Notes: generated by a model from the sequence alone, not told the origin. DNA of 64,000 nucleotides from Methylobacterium sp. 17Sr1-1 (GCF_003173775.1 NZ_CP029552.1:5273001-5337000); one strand, 5' to 3'. Positions 39,296 to 50,200 are shown, counted from the first letter of the stretch. Translations and numbers: made by a program.

Positions 39296-40858
39296 ATGAG
39301 GGATGTGCTCACGCCCGGGCAGATGCTCGCCGTCCAGGCGCGCCTGCAGCCCGACCGGATCGGCGCGCGCGACCTCGAGCGCGAGATGACGTTCCGGCAG
39401 TGGAATGCCCGCGCCTGCCGCCTGGGGAATGCCCTGCTCGGCCTCGGCCTGCGGAAGGGCGACCGGGTGGCGGTGCTGGCCTACAATTGCGTCGAGTGGC
39501 TGGAGCTGTATCCGGCCATGGCGAAGGCCGGCCTCGTCGCGGTGCCGATCAACTTCCGCCTCGTCGGCCCCGAGGTGCGCTACATCCTGGAGGATGCCGA
39601 GGTCTCCGCCCTGATCCTGCAGGACGAACTCGCCGGCACGATCGAGGAGATCCGCGCCGACCTGCCGGTGCCTGAGTCGCGGGTGGTGTGGTTCGGCGCG
39701 GCCCCGTGCCCGGCGGGCTTCTCGTCCTACGAGGACCTGATCGACCGGGCCAGCGAGGACGAGCCCGGCACGGCGGTCGACCCGGCCGATCCGTGGATGC
39801 TGATGTATACGTCGGGCACCACCGGCAAGCCGAAGGGCGCGATCCGCTCGCATCGCGGCGCCGCCATGCTGTCGATGATCACCGACATCGAACTCGGCGT
39901 CCACCGGCGCGATTCGGCGCTCTTGGTCATGCCGCTCTGCCACGCCAACTCGCTCTACTTCTTCGGCGCGTTCAGCTATTGCGGCGGCGTCACCAGCGTC
40001 TACTCTCGCAAGACCTTCGATCCCGAGCATTGCGTGCGGGCGCTGGCCGAGGGCGGCGCCAGCTTCACCTCCCTGGTGCCGACGCATTACGCGATGATGC
40101 TGTCCCTGAGCCAGCAGGTGCGGGAGCGCTACGACCTCACCCGCATCACCCGCCTGATGATCTCCTCGGCCCCGGCCCGGCCCGACACCAAGCGGGCGGT
40201 GATGGAGTTCTTCCCGAATTCCGGCCTCTACGAACTCTACGGCGCCACCGAGGTCGGCTGGGCGACGATGCTGCACCCGCCCGAGCAGTTCAGCAAGCTC
40301 GGCTCGGTCGGCCGCGAATGCGTCGGCTCGGCCCCGATCAAGCTGCTCGACGAATCCGGCAACGAGGTGCCGGACGGCCAGGCCGGCGAGCTGTATTGCA
40401 GTAATCCCTACCTGTTCGACGGCTACTGGAAGCAGCCGGAGAAGACGAAGGAGGCCTTCCGCGGCGCGTACTGCACCGTCGGCGACATGGCCCGGCGCGA
40501 CGCGGACGGGTTCATCCACCTCGTCGACCGCAAGAGCAACATGATCATCTCGGGCGGCGAGAACATCTACCCGTCCGAGGTCGAGGCCCTGCTCGGCGGC
40601 CATCCGGCGGTGCACGACGTCGCCGTGGTGGGCCTTCCCGACGAGACCTGGGGCGAGCGCGTCCACGCGGTGGTCGTGCTGCGCGACGGCGCCAGCGCCA
40701 CCGAGGCCGAGATCCTCGGCTGGTGCAAGGATCGCCTCGCCGGCTTCAAGCGCCCGCGCACGATCTCGTTCATGGAGGACGTCGCAATGCCCCGGACCGC
40801 GACGGGGAAGAACCTGCATCGCAAGCTGAAGGAACGGCTGGTGCGGGGGGAGGGGTAG
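39296..40858 (+). CDS. Acyl-CoA synthetase (AMP-forming)
   Basis: A 520-residue ANL-superfamily ligase activating a carboxylic acid to its CoA thioester via an acyl-adenylate. The P-loop LMYTSGTTGKPKGAIRSHRG, the adenylate motif YELYGATEVGW, the hinge region DADGFIHLVDRKSNMIISGGENIYPSEVEALL and the catalytic Lys in PRTATGKNLHRKLKERL are all intact. ATG at 39296 with ACGAGGACC upstream. Lying between a binding protein for organic acids and a ThDP lyase, its substrate is probably a hydroxy or short branched acid; homologues include 2-hydroxyisobutyrate-CoA ligases as well as medium-chain acyl-CoA ligases. Confidence 0.9.
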   Translation: MRDVLTPGQMLAVQARLQPDRIGARDLEREMTFRQWNARACRLGNALLGLGLRKGDRVAVLAYNCVEWLELYPAMAKAGLVAVPINFRLVGPEVRYILEDAEVSALILQDELAGTIEEIRADLPVPESRVVWFGAAPCPAGFSSYEDLIDRASEDEPGTAVDPADPWMLMYTSGTTGKPKGAIRSHRGAAMLSMITDIELGVHRRDSALLVMPLCHANSLYFFGAFSYCGGVTSVYSRKTFDPEHCVRALAEGGASFTSLVPTHYAMMLSLSQQVRERYDLTRITRLMISSAPARPDTKRAVMEFFPNSGLYELYGATEVGWATMLHPPEQFSKLGSVGRECVGSAPIKLLDESGNEVPDGQAGELYCSNPYLFDGYWKQPEKTKEAFRGAYCTVGDMARRDADGFIHLVDRKSNMIISGGENIYPSEVEALLGGHPAVHDVAVVGLPDETWGERVHAVVVLRDGASATEAEILGWCKDRLAGFKRPRTISFMEDVAMPRTATGKNLHRKLKERLVRGEG

Positions 40859-40939
40859 GGTGCCGATGTCCTCTACCCCCACGACACACCACAGCACGGC
40901 AGGTTGCGCGGTGTGGAAGCGACGGCTGCCGCAAGGGAC

Positions 40940-41108
40940 CCCTCCCCCCTCTGCGGGGGAGGGTGGCGAGCGTAAGCGAGCCGGGAGAGGGGACACCGCC
41001 TCCGGAGAAGGCGTGCGCTTCATGAGGGGCGCCACCTGGAACAGCGTCGCGCTGCCCCTCTCCCGCCCGGCTCAGCCGGGCACCCTCCCCCGCAGAGGGG
41101 GGAGGGGA
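40940..41108. repeat. Intergenic mosaic repeat, family R2 (copy 2)
   Basis: A 169-bp block with the same segment order as 23077-23269: CCTCCCCCCTCTGCGGGGGA at one end, GGGAGAGGGGACACCGCCTC then CGGAGAAGGCG inside, GGCGCCACCTGGAACAGCGT, and CACCCTCCCCCGCAGAGGGG at the other end. The rest of the 384-bp gap between the ligase and lyase genes shows no recognised feature except the ribosome site of the next gene. Confidence 0.75.
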
Positions 41109-41242
41109 AGGGCGCTCTATCCTGGTGGGGCAGCGGATCCGGGCATCGTGATCTGCGACGATGCCTGTCTCGCCCGGGATGCATTCCGAGGCGAGCACGA
41201 CGCGCCGATGGCGCGAGCAACGACACAACGGGAGGAAAACCC

Positions 41243-42973
41243 ATGAGCCAGACCGTCCAGGACCTCAACGCCGACGCGCAATCCTGCGCCGCCTGGATCG
41301 CCCAGTTCCTGAAGGCGCGGGGCGTCGACCGGGTGTTCGGGCTCCAGGGCGGCCACATCCAGCCGATCTGGGACCATTGCGCCCGCCTCGGCATCCGCAT
41401 CGTCGACGTGCGCGACGAGGGCGCCGCCGTCCACATGGCCCACGCCCATGCCGAGCTGACCGGCGAGCTCGGGGTCTGCATGGCGACCGCCGGGCCCGGC
41501 GTCACCAACTGCGTCACCGGCATCGCCAACGCCTCGCTCGCCCGCGTGCCGGTGCTGCTGATCGGCGGCTGCACCTCGCGGCCGCAAGCCAATCTCGGCC
41601 CGCTCCAGGACATCCCGCACGTCGACATCCTGCGGCCGGTCACCCGCCAGTCGCGCACCGCCCGCGTCGCCGACCAGGTCATCCGCGAGCTCGACGAGGC
41701 TTTGGCCCGCGCCATGGGCGATCTCGGCGAGCCCGGCCCCGTCTACCTCGAGATTCCGACCGACGTGCTGCGCGCCCACGTGCCACCGCAACTGGTGCTC
41801 GACGACTGGATGCGGCCGAAGGCGCCGCGCGTGCTGCCGCCCGATCCGGCCGGCATCGCCGCCGCCGTCGAGGTGCTGTGGAGTGCGCGTCGCCCGCTGG
41901 TGGTGAGCGGCCGCGGCGCGAAGACCGCCGGACCCGAGCTGGTCCGGCTCCTCGATGCGTTGGGCGCGGTCTATCTCGACACCCAGGAGAGCCGCGGCCT
42001 CGTGCCGGCCGACCATCCGGCGACCGTGGGCGCGATGCGCGCCGCCGCGATGACCGAGGCCGACGTCGTCCTGGTGGTCGGCCGCAAGCTCGACTACCAG
42101 CTCGGCTACGGCTCGCCGGCGGTGTTTCCGAACGCCCGCTTCGTGCGCATCGCCGACACCGCCGGCGAGCTCGTCGACAACCGCCGCGGCGAGCCGGAGC
42201 TGCTCGCCAGCCCGGCGCTCGCCCTCGCGGCGATCGTCGATGCCGCCGGCAACCGCGCGCCCGCCCTCGATCGTGCCTGGGCGGAGGGCTTGCGGGCACG
42301 CCACGTCAAGCGCTCGACCGGCGCGACGGTACCTCAGACGGGGGAGGACGGCCGCGTCCACCCGGCGGCGATCTTCGACGCGATCCGGCAGGTCGCAGCG
42401 CCCGACTACATCGCCGTGGCCGATGGCGGCGACCTCTTGAGCTTCGCCCGGGTCGGCCTGGAGGCGCGGACCTACATGGATGCCGGCGCCTTCGGCTGCC
42501 TCGGCATCGGGGTGCCCTACGCCACGGCCGCGTCGCTCGCCTATCCCGACCGGCAGGTGATCTGCGTCACCGGCGATGGGGCCTTCGGCATCAACGCGAT
42601 GGAGATCGACACCGCGGTCCGCCACGGCGCCAAGCCTGTCGTCATCGTGTCGAACAACGCCGCCTGGAACATCGAGCGCTACGACCAGGAGTTCAATTAC
42701 GGCGGCCGGGTCGTCGGCACGCGGCTCGCCGATTCCGACTACGCGGCGATGGCCCGGGCGCTCGGCGCCCATGGCGAGCGGGTCGAGCGGCCGGAGGATC
42801 TGGCGGCGGCGATCGAGCGGGCGCTGGCCAACGCGCCGGCGCTCATCGACGTCACCACCTCGCAGGTCGCGGTGTCGTCGGACGCCCGCAAGGGCTTGGG
42901 CTTCGTGCCCGACTACCAGCCGCTCACCGCCTGGGACGATGCCGAGCGGCGGCGGCGAGGGGAGGCCGTGTGA
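41243..42973 (+). CDS. ThDP-dependent enzyme, 2-hydroxyacyl-CoA lyase-like
   Basis: A 576-residue member of the acetolactate synthase/oxalyl-CoA decarboxylase superfamily. The cofactor-activating Glu is Glu59 ([20 protein letters not shown]), and the ThDP/Mg motif runs from [13 protein letters not shown] to SNNAAWN (about 443-474). The C-terminus ([20 protein letters not shown]) extends past the catalytic core, as in 2-hydroxyacyl-CoA lyases where it forms an active-site lid. Paired with an acyl-CoA ligase, it plausibly cleaves a 2-hydroxyacyl-CoA to a ketone or aldehyde plus formyl-CoA. Acetolactate synthase or oxalyl-CoA decarboxylase activity is not excluded. Strong GGGAGGAAAA ribosome site. 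Confidence 0.88.
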   Translation: MSQTVQDLNADAQSCAAWIAQFLKARGVDRVFGLQGGHIQPIWDHCARLGIRIVDVRDEGAAVHMAHAHAELTGELGVCMATAGPGVTNCVTGIANASLARVPVLLIGGCTSRPQANLGPLQDIPHVDILRPVTRQSRTARVADQVIRELDEALARAMGDLGEPGPVYLEIPTDVLRAHVPPQLVLDDWMRPKAPRVLPPDPAGIAAAVEVLWSARRPLVVSGRGAKTAGPELVRLLDALGAVYLDTQESRGLVPADHPATVGAMRAAAMTEADVVLVVGRKLDYQLGYGSPAVFPNARFVRIADTAGELVDNRRGEPELLASPALALAAIVDAAGNRAPALDRAWAEGLRARHVKRSTGATVPQTGEDGRVHPAAIFDAIRQVAAPDYIAVADGGDLLSFARVGLEARTYMDAGAFGCLGIGVPYATAASLAYPDRQVICVTGDGAFGINAMEIDTAVRHGAKPVVIVSNNAAWNIERYDQEFNYGGRVVGTRLADSDYAAMARALGAHGERVERPEDLAAAIERALANAPALIDVTTSQVAVSSDARKGLGFVPDYQPLTAWDDAERRRRGEAV

Positions 42974-43008
42974 GGCGCCGCGCCCGGACGCGGATCGCAA
43001 CCCGCGCC

Positions 43009-44057
43009 TCAGCGCCCCGGGGCGCGTTCCGGCGGCGGGCGGTAGGCCTCGGGCGGCAGGTCGCGCGAGAGGGTCTCGCCGGCGCCGCGGCCCGGAGCGG
43101 GGCTCGGCGTCGGGGTGGCGCCCGGGGGCTCGGCGGGCTGGGGACCGTCGGTGATGTAGCGCTGCGACCCGCTGCGGGGGGCGGCCTCGGGAGCCGCCGG
43201 GGCCTCGGGAGTCCGGGACTCGGGAGCCCGTGGCGCGAGGTAGCGGCGTCCGCCCTCGGCCGGCGGGGGGACCGGGACGGTCGGGCGGGGCGGGACGGGC
43301 TCCGCCGGCGGCGGCGGCTGCTGCGGCTGCGGCTGCGGCTGCGGCCGCGCCGGCGGGGGCGCCGGACGGGCCTCCTGCTCCGGCGCGGGCTCCGCCGGGG
43401 CGGGGCGGGGCGCCGGCTTCGCCACCCGGCGGCGGGGGCCGGGCGCGGCGCGGCGGGCGCCCGGACCGCGCCGTCGCCCGGCAGCGCGATCGTCAGGTGC
43501 CGGATTGCCGCCACCAGGTCGTCGAGGCTCGCCTGCGCGGTGCGGCAGAGCCGGATCCGCAGCGACAGGGCGCGGCGCGGCACGGACGGATCGGTGGTGC
43601 CGAAGATCCCGTCGCGGGATGCGACCTGCGCGTCGCGCCGCGGCCGCTCGAACCATTGCCAGGCGTAGAGGCAATCGGTGCCGAGCGCCAGGCCGATCGG
43701 GCCGTAGGCGTTGCGGGGCGGTACCGCCTGGATCCGCATCGGCTCGCCGGGAAAGCGCACGGCGATCTCGCCGGCGATGCCGAACTCGCTCGGCTTGGCG
43801 AGGCGCGGCGGGAAGGCGAGGAGCAGGTCGCCGGTCTCGTTGCGAAGCGCGATCTCGGCGTGGTTGCGCCCGTCGCCACCCTCGTAGCGGATGCGCTGGT
43901 CGAAGCCGTCGCGGTGGCGCGTCTCGATGACCGCGGCGACCCGGCCGGCGCCCGGCAGCCGCAGGGCCGGGGCGGGCTGCGCCGGGGCGGGGCCCGCCCC
44001 CGCGAGGAGCGCGAGGACAGCGGCAAAGACGGGAACGAGGCAGAGGCGGGCGCTCAC
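43009..44057 (-). pseudogene. bcsN: bcsN-like cellulose biosynthesis gene, frameshifted
   Basis: The 5' two thirds encode an exported protein: signal peptide, then VAAVIETRHRDGFDQRIRYE, LRNETGDLLLAFPPRLAKPS and NAYGPIGLALGTDCLYAWQW, the character of BcsN in rhizobial cellulose operons. Near 43425-43440, in the CG-rich Pro codons, the frame must shift by one base to reach a second frame encoding VAKPAPRPAPAEPAPEQEAR, a PQ-rich stretch and SQRYITDGPQPAEPP, ending RPPPERAPGR at 43009. Without the shift the frame runs on antisense to the neighbouring lyase gene. It could be a real mutation or a base error in the C/G runs. The GTG start overlaps the stop of the TPR gene (GTGA). Confidence 0.7.
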
Positions 44058-46003
44058 GGATAACCCTTCTCGGCGGGGACCGCGCGTTCCGAGGTGGTGC
44101 GGGCCGGCACCGAGAACCGGACGCTCTCCGGCGCGGCGGAGCGGGTGCGCTCGCCCTGCTGGTCCTGCCACAGCGTCCCGGGCGGGGGCCCGGTCAGGCC
44201 CTCCGGCTTGTCGAGGCCGTTATAGCCCGGCAGGAGCGTGTAGCCGTAGCGCTCGTACGGCATCGCCCCGGCGCCCGGCACCCGGCGGGCGACGAGCGGC
44301 GGCGCCGGCACCGCCGGCTCGCGGGCGTAAGCCCCCGCTTGCACCTGGCCGGTCCCGGACGCGGGATAGCGCAGGGGATTGTCGAGGGGCACCGCCAGGG
44401 GGAACTCGCCGCGCTGGACCGCCGGCGGCACCGCCTCGGTCCGGCCCCCGGCGCCCGGGGCGTCCGGCCGCGGCACCCGGCCGTAGGAGGCCTGCGGTTC
44501 GGGCCGCACGGCGTTCGCCGCCGCGGGCGCGGCCCGGCCGCCGGTGGAGGCGGTCGCCCCCTGCACGGCGCAGGGCAGCGGGGGACCGCCCTGGCTCTCG
44601 CGGAACAGGAGGTCGACCACCTTCGGAAACAGGCCGTCGTAGCGGTTGACCACCTCCAGGTACGGCCGCTGGCGCCGCAGGCGCTGGAGCGTCAGGGCGT
44701 AGCCGAACACCGTGCTCTCGCTCGGCATCCAGGCCACCGCGCGCTGGAACCACTCGAGGGCGGCGTCGAACTGGCACGAGTTGTAGGCGTACCAGGCCAG
44801 CCCCTGCGCGCCCTCGCCGGAGGCGGTGGCGTTGACGACGCGGGCGTAGCGCTCGATCCGGGCCGGCTCGATGTAGGGCGGGCTCGCCAGCGTCAGCTTG
44901 CGCTCCAGGAGGTCGATGAACAGGAGCTCGTTGCCGACGAAGCGGTCGCGCCAGGCGTACGCCACCTCCTCGGCCTCGCGCATCATGTTGAGCTCGCGCA
45001 GGGTGTGGGCGAGGCCGTGCGCCACCATGGCGTCGCCGCCGCGCGCGATCGCCAGCTTGAACCATTCCAGCGCCTCGCGGAACTGGCGCCTTTTGTAGGC
45101 GTACCAGCCCAGGAGCCCGGTCTGGCTCGGCTCGGCGGTCTTGCGGGCATAGGCCTGGAAGGCGGTGAGGTCGGGCAGGGTCGGGGTCTGTGCCGGCTCG
45201 TCGTGCAGGAAGGCGGCGATCCGCGCCCGGGTGATGTCGAGGCGGATCGGCTCGAACTCGGAGGCCCCGGAGGGGTCCTGGCGCCCCATCGCGATCAGGC
45301 GCTCGGCCTGCTCCATCTTGATGTGCGCCATCGCCTTCTGGATCGTGGCGAGGCGAGCGCCGGTATCGGCGTTGCCGTCCAGCACCGACTTGTAGAGGTT
45401 GAACGCGTCCTCGCTCGCCCCCGTGGCGGCGAGGTCGTCGGCGATGGTCCAGATGCTCTCGACGTCGGCCGGATCGAGGGCGCTCGGATCGGCGCGGTAG
45501 AGCGCGACGACCTCCTCCGGGTTCTTGCCCGCCGCCGCCGCGATGCTGGAGCGGAACTCCGCCCGGCGCAGCTTGCGCCCGAGCTCCTCCGAGGGCTGCC
45601 AGGACGGTTCGACCGAGCGGCGCGCGGTGATCGCGGCGCGCAGGTCCTGCAGGCGGCCGGCGGTGAACAGGTCCCAGAGCGGCGCCTCCTCGGGGGGGCT
45701 CGGCTGCAGGCTGTCGAGGTCCGGCGGCTCGGTCCAACCCGGATAGAGCCGCTTCAGGCGGGCGATCTCCGCCCGCATCCGGGTGGTCTGCTTCTGCGAG
45801 GCGTAGTAGCGCAGCGCGCTCTCGTCGACCATGCCGGGGGTGCGGGAGGTCTCGGGGTCGACCATGATGGCGGGCGCGCGCACGCCGTCGCCGTAGACGA
45901 CCCGCGGCGAAGCGCTCTCGGGCGCCTGGGCGAGGGCGGGGCTCGCGGCGAGAAGCAGGACCGCCGCGGCGAGGGGGAGGGTGCGGCTCACGACTTGAGG
46001 CAT
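44054..46003 (-). CDS. TPR-repeat protein of the cellulose operon
   Basis: A 649-residue exported protein: signal peptide (LPLAAAVLLLAASPALAQ), then tandem TPR-like helical pairs, e.g. TGLLGWYAYKRRQFREALEW, GLAWYAYNSCQFDAALEWFQ and FGYALTLQRLRRQRPYLEVV. A Pro/Arg/Ala-rich tail follows with GYTLLPGYNGLDKPEGLTG. It occupies the place that BcsC-like scaffolds hold in other operons but lacks the outer-membrane barrel, so it is a periplasmic scaffold at most. The ATG at 46003 overlaps bcsZ by 16 bases; a GTG at 45991 overlapping the bcsZ stop as GTGA is an equally good start. Confidence 0.8.
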   Translation of the reverse strand: MPQVVSRTLPLAAAVLLLAASPALAQAPESASPRVVYGDGVRAPAIMVDPETSRTPGMVDESALRYYASQKQTTRMRAEIARLKRLYPGWTEPPDLDSLQPSPPEEAPLWDLFTAGRLQDLRAAITARRSVEPSWQPSEELGRKLRRAEFRSSIAAAAGKNPEEVVALYRADPSALDPADVESIWTIADDLAATGASEDAFNLYKSVLDGNADTGARLATIQKAMAHIKMEQAERLIAMGRQDPSGASEFEPIRLDITRARIAAFLHDEPAQTPTLPDLTAFQAYARKTAEPSQTGLLGWYAYKRRQFREALEWFKLAIARGGDAMVAHGLAHTLRELNMMREAEEVAYAWRDRFVGNELLFIDLLERKLTLASPPYIEPARIERYARVVNATASGEGAQGLAWYAYNSCQFDAALEWFQRAVAWMPSESTVFGYALTLQRLRRQRPYLEVVNRYDGLFPKVVDLLFRESQGGPPLPCAVQGATASTGGRAAPAAANAVRPEPQASYGRVPRPDAPGAGGRTEAVPPAVQRGEFPLAVPLDNPLRYPASGTGQVQAGAYAREPAVPAPPLVARRVPGAGAMPYERYGYTLLPGYNGLDKPEGLTGPPPGTLWQDQQGERTRSAAPESVRFSVPARTTSERAVPAEKGYP

Positions 46004-47232
46004 GACGGGGTGCGCATCCGGGCCGCGACCAGGGCGAGGAGGTGGAGCGTCGTCGGGTAGTAGTTCTGCCCGTCCTGCACGCTGCGCAAGGAGTCCGGGA
46101 AGGGGGTGCCGTCCTGCGCGCAGGCGACGAGGGCGGGGAGCGCGGTGTAGCCCGGCTCGGTCAGCCACTCGACCGGGCGACCGTCGCGGGTGTCGACGAT
46201 CGGCAGGCGCTCGCGGTCGATCCCGCCCCACAGGGTCCGGAACGGCGCGTAATCTTCCGGCCGGCCGACGCCCGCCCAGGCGAGGTAGAGCGGGATCCGG
46301 ATGGCGTTGTAGGAGAACAGCGGCGGGAAGCCGTCGGCGGGGCGAAGCGCCTCGTCCTTGGCGGAGATCCACTCGGTCGGCAGGCCGCTCGGGCCGAAGC
46401 GCGAGCGGCGCAGCACCTCGACGCCGCTGCGGATCACCGCGGCCCAGTCGTATTCGGGCGCGACGATGCCGAGGCGCTGGAAGGCCGGGAAGACCCAGTA
46501 GGACAGGTTGACGAGCGGCCCGTCGGCCCGGTCGCGGGCGGCGAACCCTGCGACCGCCGGCAGCAGCAAGGGCCCGGGGCTTGCGCGGAACAGGATCGTC
46601 TTGCGGCCGAATTCGACGGCGAGGCGCCGCGCCGCGGTGCGGTAGGACGGCTCGCCCCAGGCCTCCGCCGCCTCGGTCAGGGCCCAGGCGACCAGGATGT
46701 CGCCGTCGGTGGCGTTGTTCATGTCGGAGACCGCCGGGCGGTGGTCCGGCGCCCAGCGCCAGGCCAGCAGCTCGTCGGAGCGCACCAGCAGGTTGGCGCG
46801 GGTCCAGCCCCAGATCCGCTCGAAGGCCGGCCGGTCGCCCGCCGCGACCGCGAGGAGCATGCCGTAGCCCTGGCCCTCGCTGTGGCTGATCAAGCCGTTG
46901 GCGGTGTCGACGATCCGGCCCTTCTCGGTCACGAACCGGGCCCGGTAGGCGCGCCAGCCGGGATCGTCCCCGAGGCTGCCGGCGAGCGCGAGCCCGGCGG
47001 CCCGGCCCGGCATCTCGCCCGGATTGGCGGAGGGCAGGCTCGGCACGGCGGTGGCGGGGGGCACGGGGGTCGGTTCCTGTCCTTGTGCGACCTGTCCCTG
47101 CACGGCTTGACCCTGGGTGCCGTCGGGCGCTTGAGCCGGGAGCGGAGCCTGCGGCGCTTGTGCCCATCCGGGCATCGCCGAGAGGAGCAGCGACGCGGCG
47201 CAGGCGAGGGCGGGGAGGGTCCGGCGGCTCAT
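45988..47232 (-). CDS. bcsZ: Periplasmic endoglucanase (cellulase), GH8
   Basis: A 414-residue GH8 beta-1,4-glucanase. Signal peptide (SRRTLPALACAASLLLSAMP, cleavage near GWAQA), a Gln/Pro/Ala-rich linker, then the catalytic domain with the acid Glu in GLISHSEGQGYGMLLAV and the Asp in MNNATDGDILVAWALTEA. LSYWVFPAFQRLGIVAPEYDW and FSYNAIRIPLYLAWAG are family-typical. BcsZ trims nascent cellulose and is needed for normal synthesis. The ATG at 47232 has an excellent GGAGGAA site and overlaps the bcsB stop by four bases. Confidence 0.94.
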   Translation of the reverse strand: MSRRTLPALACAASLLLSAMPGWAQAPQAPLPAQAPDGTQGQAVQGQVAQGQEPTPVPPATAVPSLPSANPGEMPGRAAGLALAGSLGDDPGWRAYRARFVTEKGRIVDTANGLISHSEGQGYGMLLAVAAGDRPAFERIWGWTRANLLVRSDELLAWRWAPDHRPAVSDMNNATDGDILVAWALTEAAEAWGEPSYRTAARRLAVEFGRKTILFRASPGPLLLPAVAGFAARDRADGPLVNLSYWVFPAFQRLGIVAPEYDWAAVIRSGVEVLRRSRFGPSGLPTEWISAKDEALRPADGFPPLFSYNAIRIPLYLAWAGVGRPEDYAPFRTLWGGIDRERLPIVDTRDGRPVEWLTEPGYTALPALVACAQDGTPFPDSLRSVQDGQNYYPTTLHLLALVAARMRTPSCLKS

Positions 47233-50200
47233 CGGTTCCTCCGGCCGAGCTGGCGCACCAGGCTCGTGGTGGCGAGGCCGAGGCAGAGCGCCATGACCAG
47301 CGTCATCACCACGTAGGCGCCGGGATTGAGGGAGAGCCAGGCGGCGGAGACGAGCCGCAGGTTCGCGAGACCCCGCGCCTGCGTCTCGATCAGCCCGACG
47401 CGCTTGGGCTGCACGGTGGTGAGGCTGCCGTCCGAGGCGTCGAGGAAGGCGGCCTGGCCCGACAGGGTGGTCCACACCACCGGATCGACGAGGCAGGAAA
47501 CCGAGGCCCTGAGGATCGAGGCGTTCGGGGCGGTCACCAGCACGGTGCCGTCCCTGAGCCGCCCGCCGGCCCCTTGGGCGATGATCAGCGAGGCGCGGGG
47601 ATTGAGCGGCACCGCCTCCGGCGCCGGCCCGCCGGCGAGGCGGAGCGCGAGGTCGCGGGTCTCCGCCGCCCGCTGGACCAGCCCGGTCCAGGCATTGGCG
47701 AGCACCGCCGGGATGATGGTGAGGCCGCGCGCCGACTCGTCCCAGCGCGCGACCAGATCCGCCTCGCTGTCAGCGGGCGCATCAGTCGGATCAGGCGCGG
47801 GCGCCTGCGGGGCGGCCTGCACGGAGGCTTGCTGCGCGGAGGCTTGCTGCGCGGAGACTTGCTGCGCGGAGACTTGCTGCGCGGAGACTTGGATCGGTTG
47901 CGCGGAGGCCGTGCGCAGGGGCGTCGTGAGGGCCGGCAGGGCGCAGCGCATCGGCAGGTTGCGGCGCAGGCGGTCGAGGGTGACGACGCCCTCGGCCCCG
48001 AACGGGCCGGGGGTGGCGACGGTCTCGGCCCGGCCCTCCCAGATTCCCCGGACCTGCGCCGGATCGAGCCCGACCGCCTCGAGGGTGGCGGGGGTCAGCG
48101 CGCGGACCGGGGCGACGATCAGGTGGGCGCCGCCCCCCGCCTCGCGCTCGTCGCTGCCGATCTCGAAATCGATCACCCGGTTTGCCGCGATGGCGAGGCG
48201 CGCCGCCAGGGTCGCGGCGGCCGAGGCCGAGTCGCGGTCGGGGGTGGGCAGGACGAGGCGCGGACGCGGAGCAGCGGCCGGGAGATTCGGCGCCAGGAAC
48301 GGCACCGCGCCGGCCTTGACGGCGGCGAGGTCGGGGCTGCGCACCGCGCGGGCGAGCGCCGGGATGTCGATCCGGGTGCGGTCGAGGAACAGGAAGCGGG
48401 CGCGCCGGGCGCCCGGCGCCAGGGTATCGCAGGTCCGGTCGGCGGCGGTGGGAAGCTGGGCGCTGATCTCGACCCGGTTCAGCCCCGGCCGCCACAGGCT
48501 CAGGGGCAGCGGGATCGCGCTGTCGGTGAAGACCTCGCCGCGGCTGTAGGGCAGGGGCACGCTGGCGGCGTTGCGTCCGTTGATGTCGACGACGATCCGG
48601 GCGCTCGGCTCCAGGCCGGCGGCGTAGCCGCCGGCGAGGTGCAGGATCACCTTGCCGTAATCGGCCGGGACGAAATCGGCCGGGAAGCGCACCGCGAAGC
48701 CGACCCGCAGCAGCCGGCCGTTGAACTCGCGGCTCGCGACCCCGAGCTGCTCCAGGGTCAGGCTCTCGCCGCCCTCGACCGGAATGCCCCGGGTCAGCTC
48801 GGCGAGCCGCGTCCCCGGCGGCGTTCCGGACTCGTCGCCCGAGGCGGCGAGCGTCGCGATCGCCTGGCGCACGTCCGCCGCGCTCACCCCGGTGACGACG
48901 AGGACCGGGGCGCGGCTGCCGCGCGGCGCCAGCACGGCGACCCGCGGGCCGGCGATGGGACCGAGCTCCTCCAGCCCGTCCGTCCCGCGGAGCTCCGCGG
49001 CGGTGCCGACCGCGAGGGTGAGGCCGGCGCGGCCGGAGAGGGCGGGGCCGAAGCTCACCGCCGGCCTTGCGAGCCGCCCGACCAGGGCGACCGCCTGCAC
49101 GGCGCCGATCATCCGCTCCAATCGCTCCGGGCTCGGCCGCTCGGCGAGCAGCACGCCGATCGGCAGCGCCCCGCTCTCGTCGGGCTCGAGCGCCGCCAGG
49201 GTCTTGAGGTCGAGGTCGGAGGCTTGGGCCACGACGAGGCCGGAGCGCGACGGATCGATCTGGGTCCACAGCTCGTAGGTGGCCTCGGTCGAGCAATCGA
49301 CCCGGTGGCGCTGGCTCGCCGCGAGGGTCACCGCATTGTAGCCGGGCTTGAGCACGCCCTCGGGGAGGGGAAACTCGACCACCTTGACGGCGCCGGGGGC
49401 CTGGATCCGCGTCCATCCGACCCGGGTCCCGTTGACGCTGCCCGACAATTCGGAGGATTCCGGCGCCACCGAGATCGCCGAGAGGTAGGAGACGCGCAGC
49501 TTCGCCGGACCGCGGGCCTGCGCCTCGGTCACGTGGACGGGGAATTGCAGCGACGCTTCCTCGCCGGCGAGGCGGTAGCCGCCCGTGCCGGCGGGAAACC
49601 GCCGCGCCGCCTCGACCGCCGCCACGACCGCCACGCCGCGGCGGGCGGGGTTGGGCTCGGGGGGTTGAGCCTGCGGCGCTTGTCCCTGTGCTCCCGGCCC
49701 TCCCTGCGGCCGCGGGGTTGCGGGGCGCATGGGCTCGCCGGTGGGCGGCAAGGTCAGGCGCTCGGTCGGGCCGGTGCCGAGGAAGCTCTGGGCGCGGGTG
49801 GGGGTGGCGAGGAGGCAGGCGAGCAGGAGGAAAGCCGCGGTCCGACGCGTGCGCTTCTCCTTCGCTGTCGGCCTCGCACAAGCCCAAGGGCGATCGAGCT
49901 CGTGACAGGACCGTCCAGGAGAAGGCGCGGGTCCTCTCCTCTCCCCGCGGGCGGGGAGAGGGCTTCGCACCCCTTGCCGGGTGCGAAGCGAGCCGCGAAC
50001 CGCAGGTTCGCCGCGAGGGCGAGGGGGTGTTTCCGGAGGAGCCACATCCGGCACCACCCCCTCACCCTCGCTCCGGCTTTCGCCCCCGCTTGCCGAGTCA
50101 CCTGAACGGCGACACGGCCCTCTCCCCGCGAGAAGTCGGGCTTGCCCGACTTCGTCCGTCGCTTGCAGATCCCGGGCTTGCCCGGGATCTGTCGGGGAGA

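Noticed and set aside
47085..50105. A 1,006-codon plus-strand frame across bcsZ and bcsB
   Set aside because: Composition is that of an antisense shadow, and the minus strand carries the recognised cellulose genes.
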